Positions 57,669-64,000 of a stretch of 64,000 nt of DNA are shown here, piece after piece. Under the pieces are notes generated by a model. The model did not search any database, was not told the origin of the DNA, and saw only the letters and a program-made list of their open reading frames with translations. Each line of letters begins with the position of its first letter. The first letter of the stretch is position 1. The position numbers and the translations under genes are program-made. Origin of the DNA: Candidatus Calditenuaceae archaeon (GTDB lineage: Archaea > Thermoproteota > Nitrososphaeria_A > Caldarchaeales > Calditenuaceae); contig JANXED010000001.1 of the NCBI GenBank assembly GCA_025058175.1, positions 186,001-250,000 of the forward strand. Direction: 5' to 3'.

Positions 57669-58319
57669 TCAAGTCCTTTCTGCGGCTGAGATCGTTGAAG
57701 AGACCAGCTTCTTGTGGGCCCTCCTGATGACCTCGGATATCGCCCTCGGAGAGGTCCCGAAGAGCTCGGCGAGCTCCCTCGTCCCGGCTTTCTTCGGCAC
57801 CTCGTAGAAGCCCATGTGGAGCGCGGCCGCGAGCAGCTGCATCTGGGTCTTGGTGAGCTGGGTCGCGGGCTGCTCGGCCGCCACCTGCTTGACCTCCTCC
57901 ACGCTGACCGAGTATCCCCTCGCGTTAGACTCCCTGACGAAGTCGCTGAACTCGTTCGGGTCCTGGAAGAGCAGCTCGAAGGTCACGCCGCCGGCCGTCT
58001 CCTTCGCGGTCAGGAGCCTGTTGAACGGCACGCCGGACCTGGCGCAAGCGCAGGCTTTCGTCCTCACCAGCCCGACGTAGCTCCCGGCCTCGACGCCCTC
58101 GAAGAAGACCGCGTGCTCGACGCCTGGGACCGCCGAGACCTTCTCCGAGAGCTCGCCAGCGCTCAGCGCCGCTGACTTCACCTTCACAAGGGCGCTGACG
58201 CCCAGCGACTTGACCTTCGGCACGCACATGACGAGCTCGCAGGAGCTCCCGAGGGCTCTGAGGCGTTGGGCCCAGGGGCAGGCGATCAGCATCCGGGCCC
58301 TGACCCTGAGCATGCTCAC
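57669..58319 (-). CDS. HTH-10 (bacterio-opsin activator-type) regulator
   Basis: A 216-residue archaeal regulator. The C-terminal HTH reads LTKTQMQLLAAALHMGFYEVPKKAGTRELAELFGTSPRAISEVIRRAHKKL, the classical HTH-10 arrangement. The N-terminal 140 residues form a ligand-sensing-type alpha/beta region with CPWAQRL and a CACARSG pair of cysteines that may bind a metal or act as a redox switch. GTG 58319 or ATG 58313 are possible starts, with a GTTTAAATC box upstream. Confidence 0.88.
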   Translation of the reverse strand: MSMLRVRARMLIACPWAQRLRALGSSCELVMCVPKVKSLGVSALVKVKSAALSAGELSEKVSAVPGVEHAVFFEGVEAGSYVGLVRTKACACARSGVPFNRLLTAKETAGGVTFELLFQDPNEFSDFVRESNARGYSVSVEEVKQVAAEQPATQLTKTQMQLLAAALHMGFYEVPKKAGTRELAELFGTSPRAISEVIRRAHKKLVSSTISAAERT

Positions 58320-58365
58320 TCCACGCTTAGAGAATGTGATGCCCGAGATTTAAACGAGAACGTGG

Positions 58366-58947
58366 TCACCCGGCAGCAGGCGCGACGTATGTGATCAGGC
58401 CCTTCGACCTCAGCTCCTCCGAGAGCTTCCTCACGGCCTCGTGGACCTCCTGCTCGGTCTTGGCTCCGGTGCAGACCAGCTTACCGCTCGCGAACATCAG
58501 GATCACGACCTTCGGCTCCGACATCCTGTAGATCAGGCCGGGGAACTGCTCGGGCTCGTACATCACGTTCTCGAGGACCTGCGCGGCCCTCTCGAGGTTG
58601 ATGCGGCCGTAAAGGTCGATCGACGCGACGATGTTCTGGACCTCGATGATCGCGTCCTCGCTCACGAGGAAGCCCTTCTCCTTCAGGAGCCTCACGACCC
58701 TCTTGACTGCCCTCTTCGACTCCTCCTCGCTCTTCGCGCCGGTGCAGACCATCTTCCCGCTGCTGAAGATCAGCGTCGCGGTCTTAGGCCTCTCAAGCCT
58801 GAAGACGAGTCCCGGGAACTGGGCGGGCTTGTAGTCGACCTGCGGGAAAGCGTTCTGGATCGCTTGAAGGTCCAGCCTCTGGTTCAGCGTTACCGAAGCG
58901 ACGACGTTCTGGATCTCGATCCTGGGCTCAGGGTATGCCTGCGCCAT
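58366..58947 (-). CDS. tbp: TATA-box-binding protein
   Basis: A 193-residue TBP made of two direct repeats: IQNVVASVTLNQRLDL...FPGLVFRLERPKTATLIFSSGKMVCTGAKSEEES and VQNIVASIDLYGRINL...FPGLIYRMSEPKVVILMFASGKLVCTGAKTEQE. It nucleates the pre-initiation complex with TFB. ATG 58947 gives the usual beginning; the frame upstream to 58983 overlaps the promoter. No acidic tail. Confidence 0.97.
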   Translation of the reverse strand: MAQAYPEPRIEIQNVVASVTLNQRLDLQAIQNAFPQVDYKPAQFPGLVFRLERPKTATLIFSSGKMVCTGAKSEEESKRAVKRVVRLLKEKGFLVSEDAIIEVQNIVASIDLYGRINLERAAQVLENVMYEPEQFPGLIYRMSEPKVVILMFASGKLVCTGAKTEQEVHEAVRKLSEELRSKGLITYVAPAAG

Positions 58948-58958
58948 GCCTGCAGTCC

Positions 58959-58998
58959 ATTTAAAGCCGTTCTCCGAACGCATTTAAATGTTTATAAC
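58959..58998 (-). promoter_or_regulatory. Cluster of three TATA-like elements upstream of tbp
   Basis: On the minus strand: GTTATAAA at about 58991-58998, CATTTAAATG at 58981-58990 and CTTTAAAT at 58959-58966. The middle one lies about 38 nt before the ATG and is the best placed. The one nearest the gene, 15 nt before the ATG, is too close to act as the promoter and would overlap the expected transcription start. Confidence 0.5.
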
Positions 58999-59062
58999 AC
59001 GAGGGAAGGTCCGGTGCGCCACCCACCGTTAAAAGCCCGACGCGGGACGGAACAGTCGGACG

Positions 59063-59743
59063 ATGAGCGAGGGCCAGAGCCACGTTGGCCTGCTGATGGC
59101 CGGCGGAAGGGGTACGAGGATGGGCGGGGCCGTCGAGAAGCCGCTGGTCGAGCTCGGGGGCAAGAGGTTGGTCGAGCACGTCCTGGACCGGCTCGCGGCG
59201 GTGAGGCGGTTGAGGGGGGTCGTCTGCGTGACCAGCAGGTTCGCTCCGAGGACGACCGAGTTCCTGAAGCGGATGGGGCACGAGGTGATCGTGGCCCCGG
59301 GGGAGGGTTACTTGGAGGACCTGAAGTTCGCGCTCTCGGCGCTAGGTCCGGGCCTCTACTCGACCTTTTCGGCCGACGTTCCGTTCCTGGTGCCGGAGGT
59401 GGTGGACGGGCTGCTGGCGAGGCACCTCGGTGGCGACCTCTCCGGGAGGGACTACGTCGTGGTGGTGGTCCGCGAGGAGCTGGTCAGGTCTGTCGGCACG
59501 TCCCTCAGGAGCGCGACCCGCTATGCCGTTAGCGGCAGTCCGCTCTTCCCGACGGGCGTGAGGTTGATCAGGTATGAGGGCGGATCGGTCGACGCTGCCC
59601 TTACTAGTCCGCACTTCGTGACGGTGGAGGAGCCCGGCTTCGCGGTCAACGTCAACACTCAAGAGGACCTCAGGATCGCGGAGGCGATCCTACGTTCTTC
59701 ACGGAGGGATTATCTCGGGCCGGAGACCCGTGCCGCTGAATGA
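59063..59743 (+). CDS. cobY: GTP:adenosylcobinamide-phosphate guanylyltransferase CobY
   Basis: A 226-residue nucleotidyltransferase. The signature LLMAGGRGTRMGGAVEKPLVELGG, the acidic STFSADVPFLV and the closing FAVNVNTQEDLRIAE match archaeal CobY, which activates adenosylcobinamide phosphate in place of bacterial CobU. It serves cobalamin salvage or synthesis, in line with B12-dependent nrdJ. A GTTAAAAG box is 32 nt before ATG 59063. CofC was considered and rejected (different signature). Its stop overlaps the next start as ATGA. Confidence 0.85.
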   Translation: MSEGQSHVGLLMAGGRGTRMGGAVEKPLVELGGKRLVEHVLDRLAAVRRLRGVVCVTSRFAPRTTEFLKRMGHEVIVAPGEGYLEDLKFALSALGPGLYSTFSADVPFLVPEVVDGLLARHLGGDLSGRDYVVVVVREELVRSVGTSLRSATRYAVSGSPLFPTGVRLIRYEGGSVDAALTSPHFVTVEEPGFAVNVNTQEDLRIAEAILRSSRRDYLGPETRAAE

Positions 59744-60381
59744 CCCGGGGCCCGATGCGGGAGGCCGATGTGCTGCTAGAGTTCATCAGGTCGAGGAGGT
59801 CATCGAAGCTGCTCGGCATGGGAGAGGTCCCGCTCGAGCTGGTCCTGAAGGCCCTCGAGGTCGCGACCTACGCGCCTAGCGCCCACAACGCTCAGCCGTG
59901 GAGGGTCGTGGTAGTGAAGGACAGGGAGACGATCGTCAGGCTCCTCGAGGAGATGGCAGAGGTCTGGAGGACCGATCTCAGGTCCGACGGTCACCCGGAG
60001 TGGAGGATCGAGGCGATAGTGAGGGAGTCGATGAAGAGGACCCTGAGGGCATCGGTGCTGATCGTCGTCTGCCTCACGATGGAGCACATGGACGTCTACC
60101 CTGACGAGCGGAGGGCCCGGTGCGAGTACCTGATGGCGGTACAGTCTATCGGCGCGTTCGTCGAGAACCTGCTCCTCGCGCTCCACGCCCTCGGACTCGG
60201 CGCGTGCTGGAGGAGCGGCCCTCTCTTCGCGCCCGAGGCAGTCAGGAGGGTACTCGGAATCCCGGAGCACGTCGAGCCGCAGGCGATGGTCGAGGTGGGC
60301 CTTCCCGGAGGCGTAAGGCCGCCGAGCAGGATGACCCTGAGGGAGGTCGTGCACATAGACAAGTGGGGGAACGCGCCGTGA
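59740..60381 (+). CDS. FMN nitroreductase-family protein, FbiB C-domain-like
   Basis: A 213-residue nitroreductase-fold protein: LLEFIRSRRSSKLL (flavin phosphate), ATYAPSAHNAQPWRVVVV (flavin ring contact), GAFVENLLLALHALGLGACW and PEHVEPQAMVEVGLPG. In actinobacteria the FbiB C-terminal domain is such a protein and reduces dehydro-F420-0, made from phosphoenolpyruvate. ATG 59740 overlaps the cobY stop (ATGA), and its stop overlaps cofD (GTGA). The linkage to cofD strongly suggests the same role here, as a free-standing protein. Confidence 0.8.
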   Translation: MTRGPMREADVLLEFIRSRRSSKLLGMGEVPLELVLKALEVATYAPSAHNAQPWRVVVVKDRETIVRLLEEMAEVWRTDLRSDGHPEWRIEAIVRESMKRTLRASVLIVVCLTMEHMDVYPDERRARCEYLMAVQSIGAFVENLLLALHALGLGACWRSGPLFAPEAVRRVLGIPEHVEPQAMVEVGLPGGVRPPSRMTLREVVHIDKWGNAP

Positions 60382-61322
60382 TCGCGCTGCTCTCGGGAGG
60401 CGTCGGTGGTTCGAGGCTCGCAGCGGGGCTGTACGACCTGGTGGGCGAGAGGCTCGTCGTGATCGTGAATACCGCTGACGACGAGGTGATCTACGGCCTC
60501 TACGTCTCCCCGGACGTCGACACGGTCCTCTACGCCTTGTCGGGGATAGGGGATTGGGAGAGGGGATGGGGCATCAGGGGCGACACCTTCAGGTGCAACG
60601 AGACGATCGGAAGGCTCGGCTTCGAGAACTGGTTCAAGATCGGGGACATGGACCTCGCGGTCAACCTGCTGAGGACCAAAATGCTCAGGGAGGGGATGAG
60701 CCTCTCGGAGGTCACCGGAGAGCTCGCGAGGAGGATGGGGATAAGGTGCAGGGTCATCCCGATGACCGACTTCTGGGTCGAGACGAGGGTCGTCACTAAG
60801 GAGGGGACGATGAGCTTCCAGGAGTACTTCGTCAAGCGCGGCACCGCTCCCGAGGTCCTCGAGGTCAGGAGGGTTAGGTCGCCCGACGAGGCGCCGGCGC
60901 CCGGTGTGGTCGAGTCGCTGACCAGCGCGCAGGCGATCTTCTTCGCGCCCAGCAACCCGATCCTGAGCGTCAGGCCGATCCTCGAAACGAAGGGCGTGGA
61001 GGAGGCGATCAGGCGCTCCGGCGCGGTGAAGGTCGCGGTCAGCCCTATAGTGGGAGGCAGGGCAATGAGGGGCCCCGCGGACAGGCTCATGGTCGCGTTC
61101 GGTTATGAGCCCGGCGTGGTAGGGGTGGCGCAGTTCTACGAGGGCCTGATAGACGGGTTGGTCATAGACAGAGCTGACGAGGAGCTCGCTGGCACCATCA
61201 GATCGAGGTTCGGGATCGAGGTGCTGGTTACCGACACCCTGATGACCTCGAGGGAGGCTGCGAGGTGGCTGGCGGGGGAGGTTCTGAACTTCGCGGTCAG
61301 GCTCGGTGGGACGCGTGGTTAA
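60378..61322 (+). CDS. cofD: CofD: phospholactate (or phosphoenolpyruvate) transferase for F420
   Basis: A 314-residue CofD. It starts IALLSGGVGGSRLAAGLYDL, followed by VNTADDEVIYGLYVSPDVDTVLY and GWGIRGDTF, and ends with TDTLM. It joins a guanylylated or phospho-activated three-carbon acid to Fo, forming F420-0 or dehydro-F420-0. All substrate-loop motifs are present. GTG 60378 overlaps the nitroreductase stop. CofC, CofE and CofGH are not in the window. Confidence 0.95.
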   Translation: MIALLSGGVGGSRLAAGLYDLVGERLVVIVNTADDEVIYGLYVSPDVDTVLYALSGIGDWERGWGIRGDTFRCNETIGRLGFENWFKIGDMDLAVNLLRTKMLREGMSLSEVTGELARRMGIRCRVIPMTDFWVETRVVTKEGTMSFQEYFVKRGTAPEVLEVRRVRSPDEAPAPGVVESLTSAQAIFFAPSNPILSVRPILETKGVEEAIRRSGAVKVAVSPIVGGRAMRGPADRLMVAFGYEPGVVGVAQFYEGLIDGLVIDRADEELAGTIRSRFGIEVLVTDTLMTSREAARWLAGEVLNFAVRLGGTRG

Positions 61323-61325
61323 TAC
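61317..61325 (+). promoter_or_regulatory. TATA-like box of moaB
   Basis: GGTTAATAC, 26 nt before GTG 61348. It lies across the cofD stop codon and argues for the short moaB start. Confidence 0.55.
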
Positions 61326-61347
61326 TCGAGCGCTGCGGGGCGGAGCC

Positions 61348-61878
61348 GTGAGCGCCGGGGCAGTCAGGGAGCACAGGGAGAGGGCCCCTAGTTCGGTCAA
61401 GGTCGGGATCGTGACCGCGAGCACCTCGAGGTACGCGGCGTTCAGGCGGGGCGAGAGGGTCGTCGATGACTCCGGCGACGCGGTCGAGGAGGTGATGAGG
61501 GCGAGGGGATACTCGGTGGTTAGGTACGGCGTCGTCGACGACGACGTCAAGCAGATCAGGGAGGCCGTGCTCAGGGGGATCGCGGAGGGCTGCGACGCGT
61601 TCGTCGTGGTCGGAGGGACTGGCGTGACCGCGAGGGACGTCACGGTCGAGGCGATCAGGCCGCTGTTCGAGAAGGAGCTGCCGGGGTTCGGAGAGGTCCT
61701 CCGGCTCGAGAGCTACAGGAGGATCGGGGCCGCGGGGATGCTCAGCAGGGCGACCGCGGGCGTCGTGAGAGGCGCGGCGGTCTTCGCGTTCCCCGGCTCG
61801 CCGGACGGCGCGAGGCTCGCGGCGGAGCTGATCGCGGAAGAGCTCCCCCACTTGGTCGGGCTGATCAGGGGCTCCTGA
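61348..61878 (+). CDS. moaB: MoaB/Mog-type molybdopterin adenylyltransferase
   Basis: A 176-residue MoaB. VGIVTASTSRYAAF, VDDSGDAVEEVM, VVVGGTGVTARDVTVEAI (the adenylate-binding GGTG) and FPGSPDGARLA are all characteristic. It adenylylates molybdopterin (or tungstopterin) before metal insertion. GTG 61348 is preferred over the frame start 61306 because of the TATA-like box; the 14 upstream residues are not conserved-looking. Confidence 0.94.
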   Translation: MSAGAVREHRERAPSSVKVGIVTASTSRYAAFRRGERVVDDSGDAVEEVMRARGYSVVRYGVVDDDVKQIREAVLRGIAEGCDAFVVVGGTGVTARDVTVEAIRPLFEKELPGFGEVLRLESYRRIGAAGMLSRATAGVVRGAAVFAFPGSPDGARLAAELIAEELPHLVGLIRGS

Positions 61879-61925
61879 CCTCAGCCCTTGAAACGGATTT
61901 ATCCCCATCTGCCCTAGCTCGGCGG

Positions 61926-63851
61926 ATGTCGGAGGGCGTCATCGAGGCCCACCGGCGGGTCTGGGAGGAGTCGATCAGGGACCCTGAGGGCTTCTGGAGC
62001 AGAGTCGGGTCGGAGCTCGAGTGGTTCAAGAGGTGGGACGTTACCCTCGACGACTCCCGACCGCCCTTCTACAGGTGGTTCGTCGGGGGAGAGATCAACA
62101 TCGCTCACAACTGCCTCGACAGGCACGTGGGGCGCGAGAAGGCGGACAAGGTCGCGCTGATCTGGGTAGGGAGCGAAGGGCAGGTCAGACGCTTGACCTA
62201 CGGGGACCTCCTCAGAGAGGTGAACAGGTTCTCCGCGGCGCTGAGGTCGCTCGGGGTCAGGAGGGGTGACAGAGTGACGGTCTACATGCCGATGGTCCCC
62301 GAGGCGATGGTGGCGATGCTCTCGGCGGCGAGGCTCGGAGCGGTGCACAGCGTCGTCTTCAGCGGCTTCGGGGTTCAAGCGCTCTCTGACAGGCTCTCCG
62401 ACTCCCAGTCAAGGGTCGTGGTGACCGCCGACGCAATGACCAGGAGGGGGAAGACGGTGAGGTTGAAGGAGGTCGTTGACGAGGCCGCCGAGAGGTCCGG
62501 CTGCGTCGAGTCCGTGGTCGTCCTAAGGAGGACCGGAGCCGAGGTGAAGATGCGGGCGTCGAGGGACTTCTGGTACCACGAGCTGGTCTTCCAGGCCGGG
62601 AACGACGCCGAGGTCAGGCCAGAGCCTGTCAAGTCCGAGGATCCCCTCTTCATCCTCTACACGTCAGGGACGACGGGGAGGCCGAAAGGCGTCCTGCACC
62701 TCCACGGCCAGTACGCGGTCTGGGCCTACTCCCATACGAAGTGGCTCTTCGACTGGCGAGACGACCACGTCTTCTTCTCGACGCCCGACATCGGCTGGAT
62801 CAACGGCCACAGCTACAGCACCTACGGCCCGCTCTTGAACTGCGCGACGGTCCTCTGGTACGAAGACGCCCCGGATCACCCGCACCCTGGCGTCTGGTGG
62901 GAGATCGTCGACGAGCACCGGGTCACCGAGATGTGGGTCGCGCCAACCGCGGTGAGGCTCCTGATGAAGTACGGCGACTCGGTCCCGCGCAAGTACTCCT
63001 TGAGGTCGCTGAGGCTGATCGTCAGCGCCGGCGAGATACTCGGTGATGAGGCATGGAGGTGGCTCCATGAGAACGTCGCTAGGCGGAGGGTGGGCTGCTA
63101 CGTGATCGAGACTTGGGGTCAGACCGAGAACAGCGGCTTCATCGCCGCGCCTTGCGGACTCGGGATCGCTGGCGGGATCGCGTACAGGAAAGGTTCAGTC
63201 GGGTTGCCATACCCCGGGATAAGGATCGGGGTCCTCGACGACTCCGGGAGGGAGCTCGGGCCCGGAGAGAAGGGCAACATCGTCGTCTACCCGCCCACGC
63301 CTCCCGCGTTCATGTACTCAGTCTGGGGCGACCCAGACCGCTACGTCAGGACTTACTGGCAGAGGTTCGGCGTCTACTTCACCGGCGACTACGGTCACGT
63401 CGATCGGGATGGGTACGTCTACGTCCTCGGGAGGGTCGACGACGTCGTTAAGGTCGCGGGGCACAGGCTCGCTCCAGCGGATTTAGAGAACGCGGCCTCC
63501 CGTCATCCAGCGGTCGCGGAGTGCGCGGCCGTCTCTGTCCCCGACCCGGTCAAGGGCGAGGTCATCGTGGTCCTCGTCACGCCGAAGGCCGGCGCGGAGA
63601 GGTCGAACCTCGCGGAGGAGGTGAGGGAGCTGGTCAGGAGGGAGCTGGGGGCCGTCGCCACGCCGGAGAGGGTGATCGTCGTCGAGAGGCTGCCCAAGAC
63701 GCGGACCGGGAAGATCATGCGCAGGGTCATCAGGGCCGTCCTGACGGGCACGGAGGTCGGTGACGTTTCGACGCTCGAGGACGAGGCGAGCGTGAGGGAG
63801 GTCCTCGAGGCTAAAGAGGCGCTGGAGCGGGAGCTCTCGGGGGCGCGTTGA
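61926..63851 (+). CDS. acs: Acetyl-CoA synthetase-family acyl-CoA ligase (AMP-forming)
   Basis: A 641-residue enzyme of the Acs/PrpE group. It has the ATP-binding YTSGTTGRPKG, the W-T-T region STPDIGWINGHSYSTYGPL, ETWGQTENSG, YFTGDYGHVDRDGY with GRVDDVVKVAGHRL, and the catalytic C-terminal lysine in KTRTGKIMRR. It makes acetyl-, propionyl- or 3-hydroxypropionyl-CoA at the cost of ATP to AMP. The active-site tryptophan region does not settle acetate versus a larger acid. A GATTTATC box stands about 28 nt before the ATG. Confidence 0.94.
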   Translation: MSEGVIEAHRRVWEESIRDPEGFWSRVGSELEWFKRWDVTLDDSRPPFYRWFVGGEINIAHNCLDRHVGREKADKVALIWVGSEGQVRRLTYGDLLREVNRFSAALRSLGVRRGDRVTVYMPMVPEAMVAMLSAARLGAVHSVVFSGFGVQALSDRLSDSQSRVVVTADAMTRRGKTVRLKEVVDEAAERSGCVESVVVLRRTGAEVKMRASRDFWYHELVFQAGNDAEVRPEPVKSEDPLFILYTSGTTGRPKGVLHLHGQYAVWAYSHTKWLFDWRDDHVFFSTPDIGWINGHSYSTYGPLLNCATVLWYEDAPDHPHPGVWWEIVDEHRVTEMWVAPTAVRLLMKYGDSVPRKYSLRSLRLIVSAGEILGDEAWRWLHENVARRRVGCYVIETWGQTENSGFIAAPCGLGIAGGIAYRKGSVGLPYPGIRIGVLDDSGRELGPGEKGNIVVYPPTPPAFMYSVWGDPDRYVRTYWQRFGVYFTGDYGHVDRDGYVYVLGRVDDVVKVAGHRLAPADLENAASRHPAVAECAAVSVPDPVKGEVIVVLVTPKAGAERSNLAEEVRELVRRELGAVATPERVIVVERLPKTRTGKIMRRVIRAVLTGTEVGDVSTLEDEASVREVLEAKEALERELSGAR

Positions 63852-64000
63852 ATGGGCTCGACCGATTGGCTACTCGTGGTCCTGGAGCCCGACGTCGAAG
63901 ACTTCGAGCCCCTAACGCTGACGAGGGCTTTTTGCGAGCTGATCGTGGGGAGCAAGACCCTCCTGGACCGCTACAGGGAGACGTGGCTCCGGGGCTCTGG
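63852..64000 (+). CDS. Sugar nucleotidyltransferase (GlmU-like), 5' fragment
   Basis: The first 49 codons of a gene cut by the window end. The start VVLEPDVEDFEPLTLTRAFCELIVGSKTLLDRY resembles the amino terminus of archaeal/bacterial GlmU-type nucleotidyltransferases of the form D-x5-PLT-x-TRP-x-EL-x-G. It starts at ATG 63852, directly at the acs stop. The catalytic region lies outside the window, so the family is likely but not certain. Confidence 0.6.
   Translation, partial: MGSTDWLLVVLEPDVEDFEPLTLTRAFCELIVGSKTLLDRYRETWLRGS

Noticed and set aside
59063-59743. CofC (F420 guanylyltransferase) as identity of the gene before cofD
   Set aside because: The signature MAGGRGTRMGG...EKPL and closing NTQEDL belong to the CobY group, not CofC.
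60096-61643. 515-codon minus-strand open frame
   Set aside because: Antisense to cofD and moaB; no domain recognised and codon use is not gene-like.

Overview
The window is a strongly GC-rich archaeal chromosome segment with nearly gap-free gene packing. The archaeal assignment is secure. It carries a 20S proteasome alpha subunit, r-proteins S4e and S27ae, RNase P protein Rnp1, exosome Csl4, RNA polymerase subunits Rpo7 and RpoL, Spt4, RadA, RFC small subunit, Topo VI-B, Alba, TBP, A-type ATP synthase B and the archaeal-type guanylyltransferase CobY. Arginine is overwhelmingly AGG, as is common in thermophiles. Alba without a recognisable histone fits, but does not prove, a TACK/Thermoproteota-like lineage. 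No rRNA, tRNA, CRISPR, IS element or prophage was recognised. Many genes look leaderless: a TATA-like box lies 24-32 nt before an ATG, GTG or TTG. I used these boxes to choose several starts.

1-7640: end of psmA, a zinc alcohol dehydrogenase, a HIT hydrolase, then a seven-gene minus-strand cluster. The cluster combines three paralogous zinc-ribbon proteins (two membrane-anchored), a coiled-coil protein, an SPFH protein with three C-terminal zinc ribbons, a small membrane protein and a small basic protein. It resembles the ydjFGHI envelope-stress operon of Bacillus in composition and is the best candidate for a little-described system. 7685-13460: a fragment of the S10/spc ribosomal operon (S3-L29-Rnp1 // S17-L14-L24-S4e-L5), split by a plus-strand pair of MaoC-fold hydratases, with rpoL and csl4 upstream. 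S4e appears to start at CTG.

13570-29100: aldehyde dehydrogenase, a USP-like protein, FtsJ methyltransferase, RadA, a DUF61 protein, a chorismate mutase-aminotransferase fusion, a zinc-ribbon coiled-coil protein, B12-dependent ribonucleotide reductase, Rpo7-Spt4-dephospho-CoA kinase, S27ae, acyl-CoA dehydrogenase, RNase Z and another metallo-beta-lactamase-fold protein. 29117-43410: TatD, a cobalamin-type ABC transporter (btuFCD), an endonuclease V-like protein with altered active-site residues, thioredoxin reductase, a tRNA thiolase, Lrp, an isolated atpB, an asparagine-synthetase-like protein, a 52-residue coiled-coil gene, a DnaQ-like nuclease, a flippase-like protein, a cytosolic BtuF-like protein and thioredoxin.

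43407-64000: RFC small subunit, two TatA-like proteins, a Lys/Ala-rich 42-residue protein, a MocA-like transferase, the coupled operon nadK-PIN-pfkB, DedA, Topo VI-B, a CBS/zinc-finger protein, a tandem SagB-type oxidoreductase, a cysteine synthase-like protein, Alba, a membrane-anchored winged-helix protein, a methyltransferase/ATP-grasp fusion, an HTH-10 regulator, TBP, the coupled operon cobY - FbiB-like nitroreductase - cofD, then moaB, an acetyl-CoA synthetase-like enzyme and the start of a sugar nucleotidyltransferase. The genes imply cobalamin salvage and use (CobY, BtuFCD, class II RNR), F420 and molybdopterin synthesis, a thioredoxin system and acyl-CoA metabolism.
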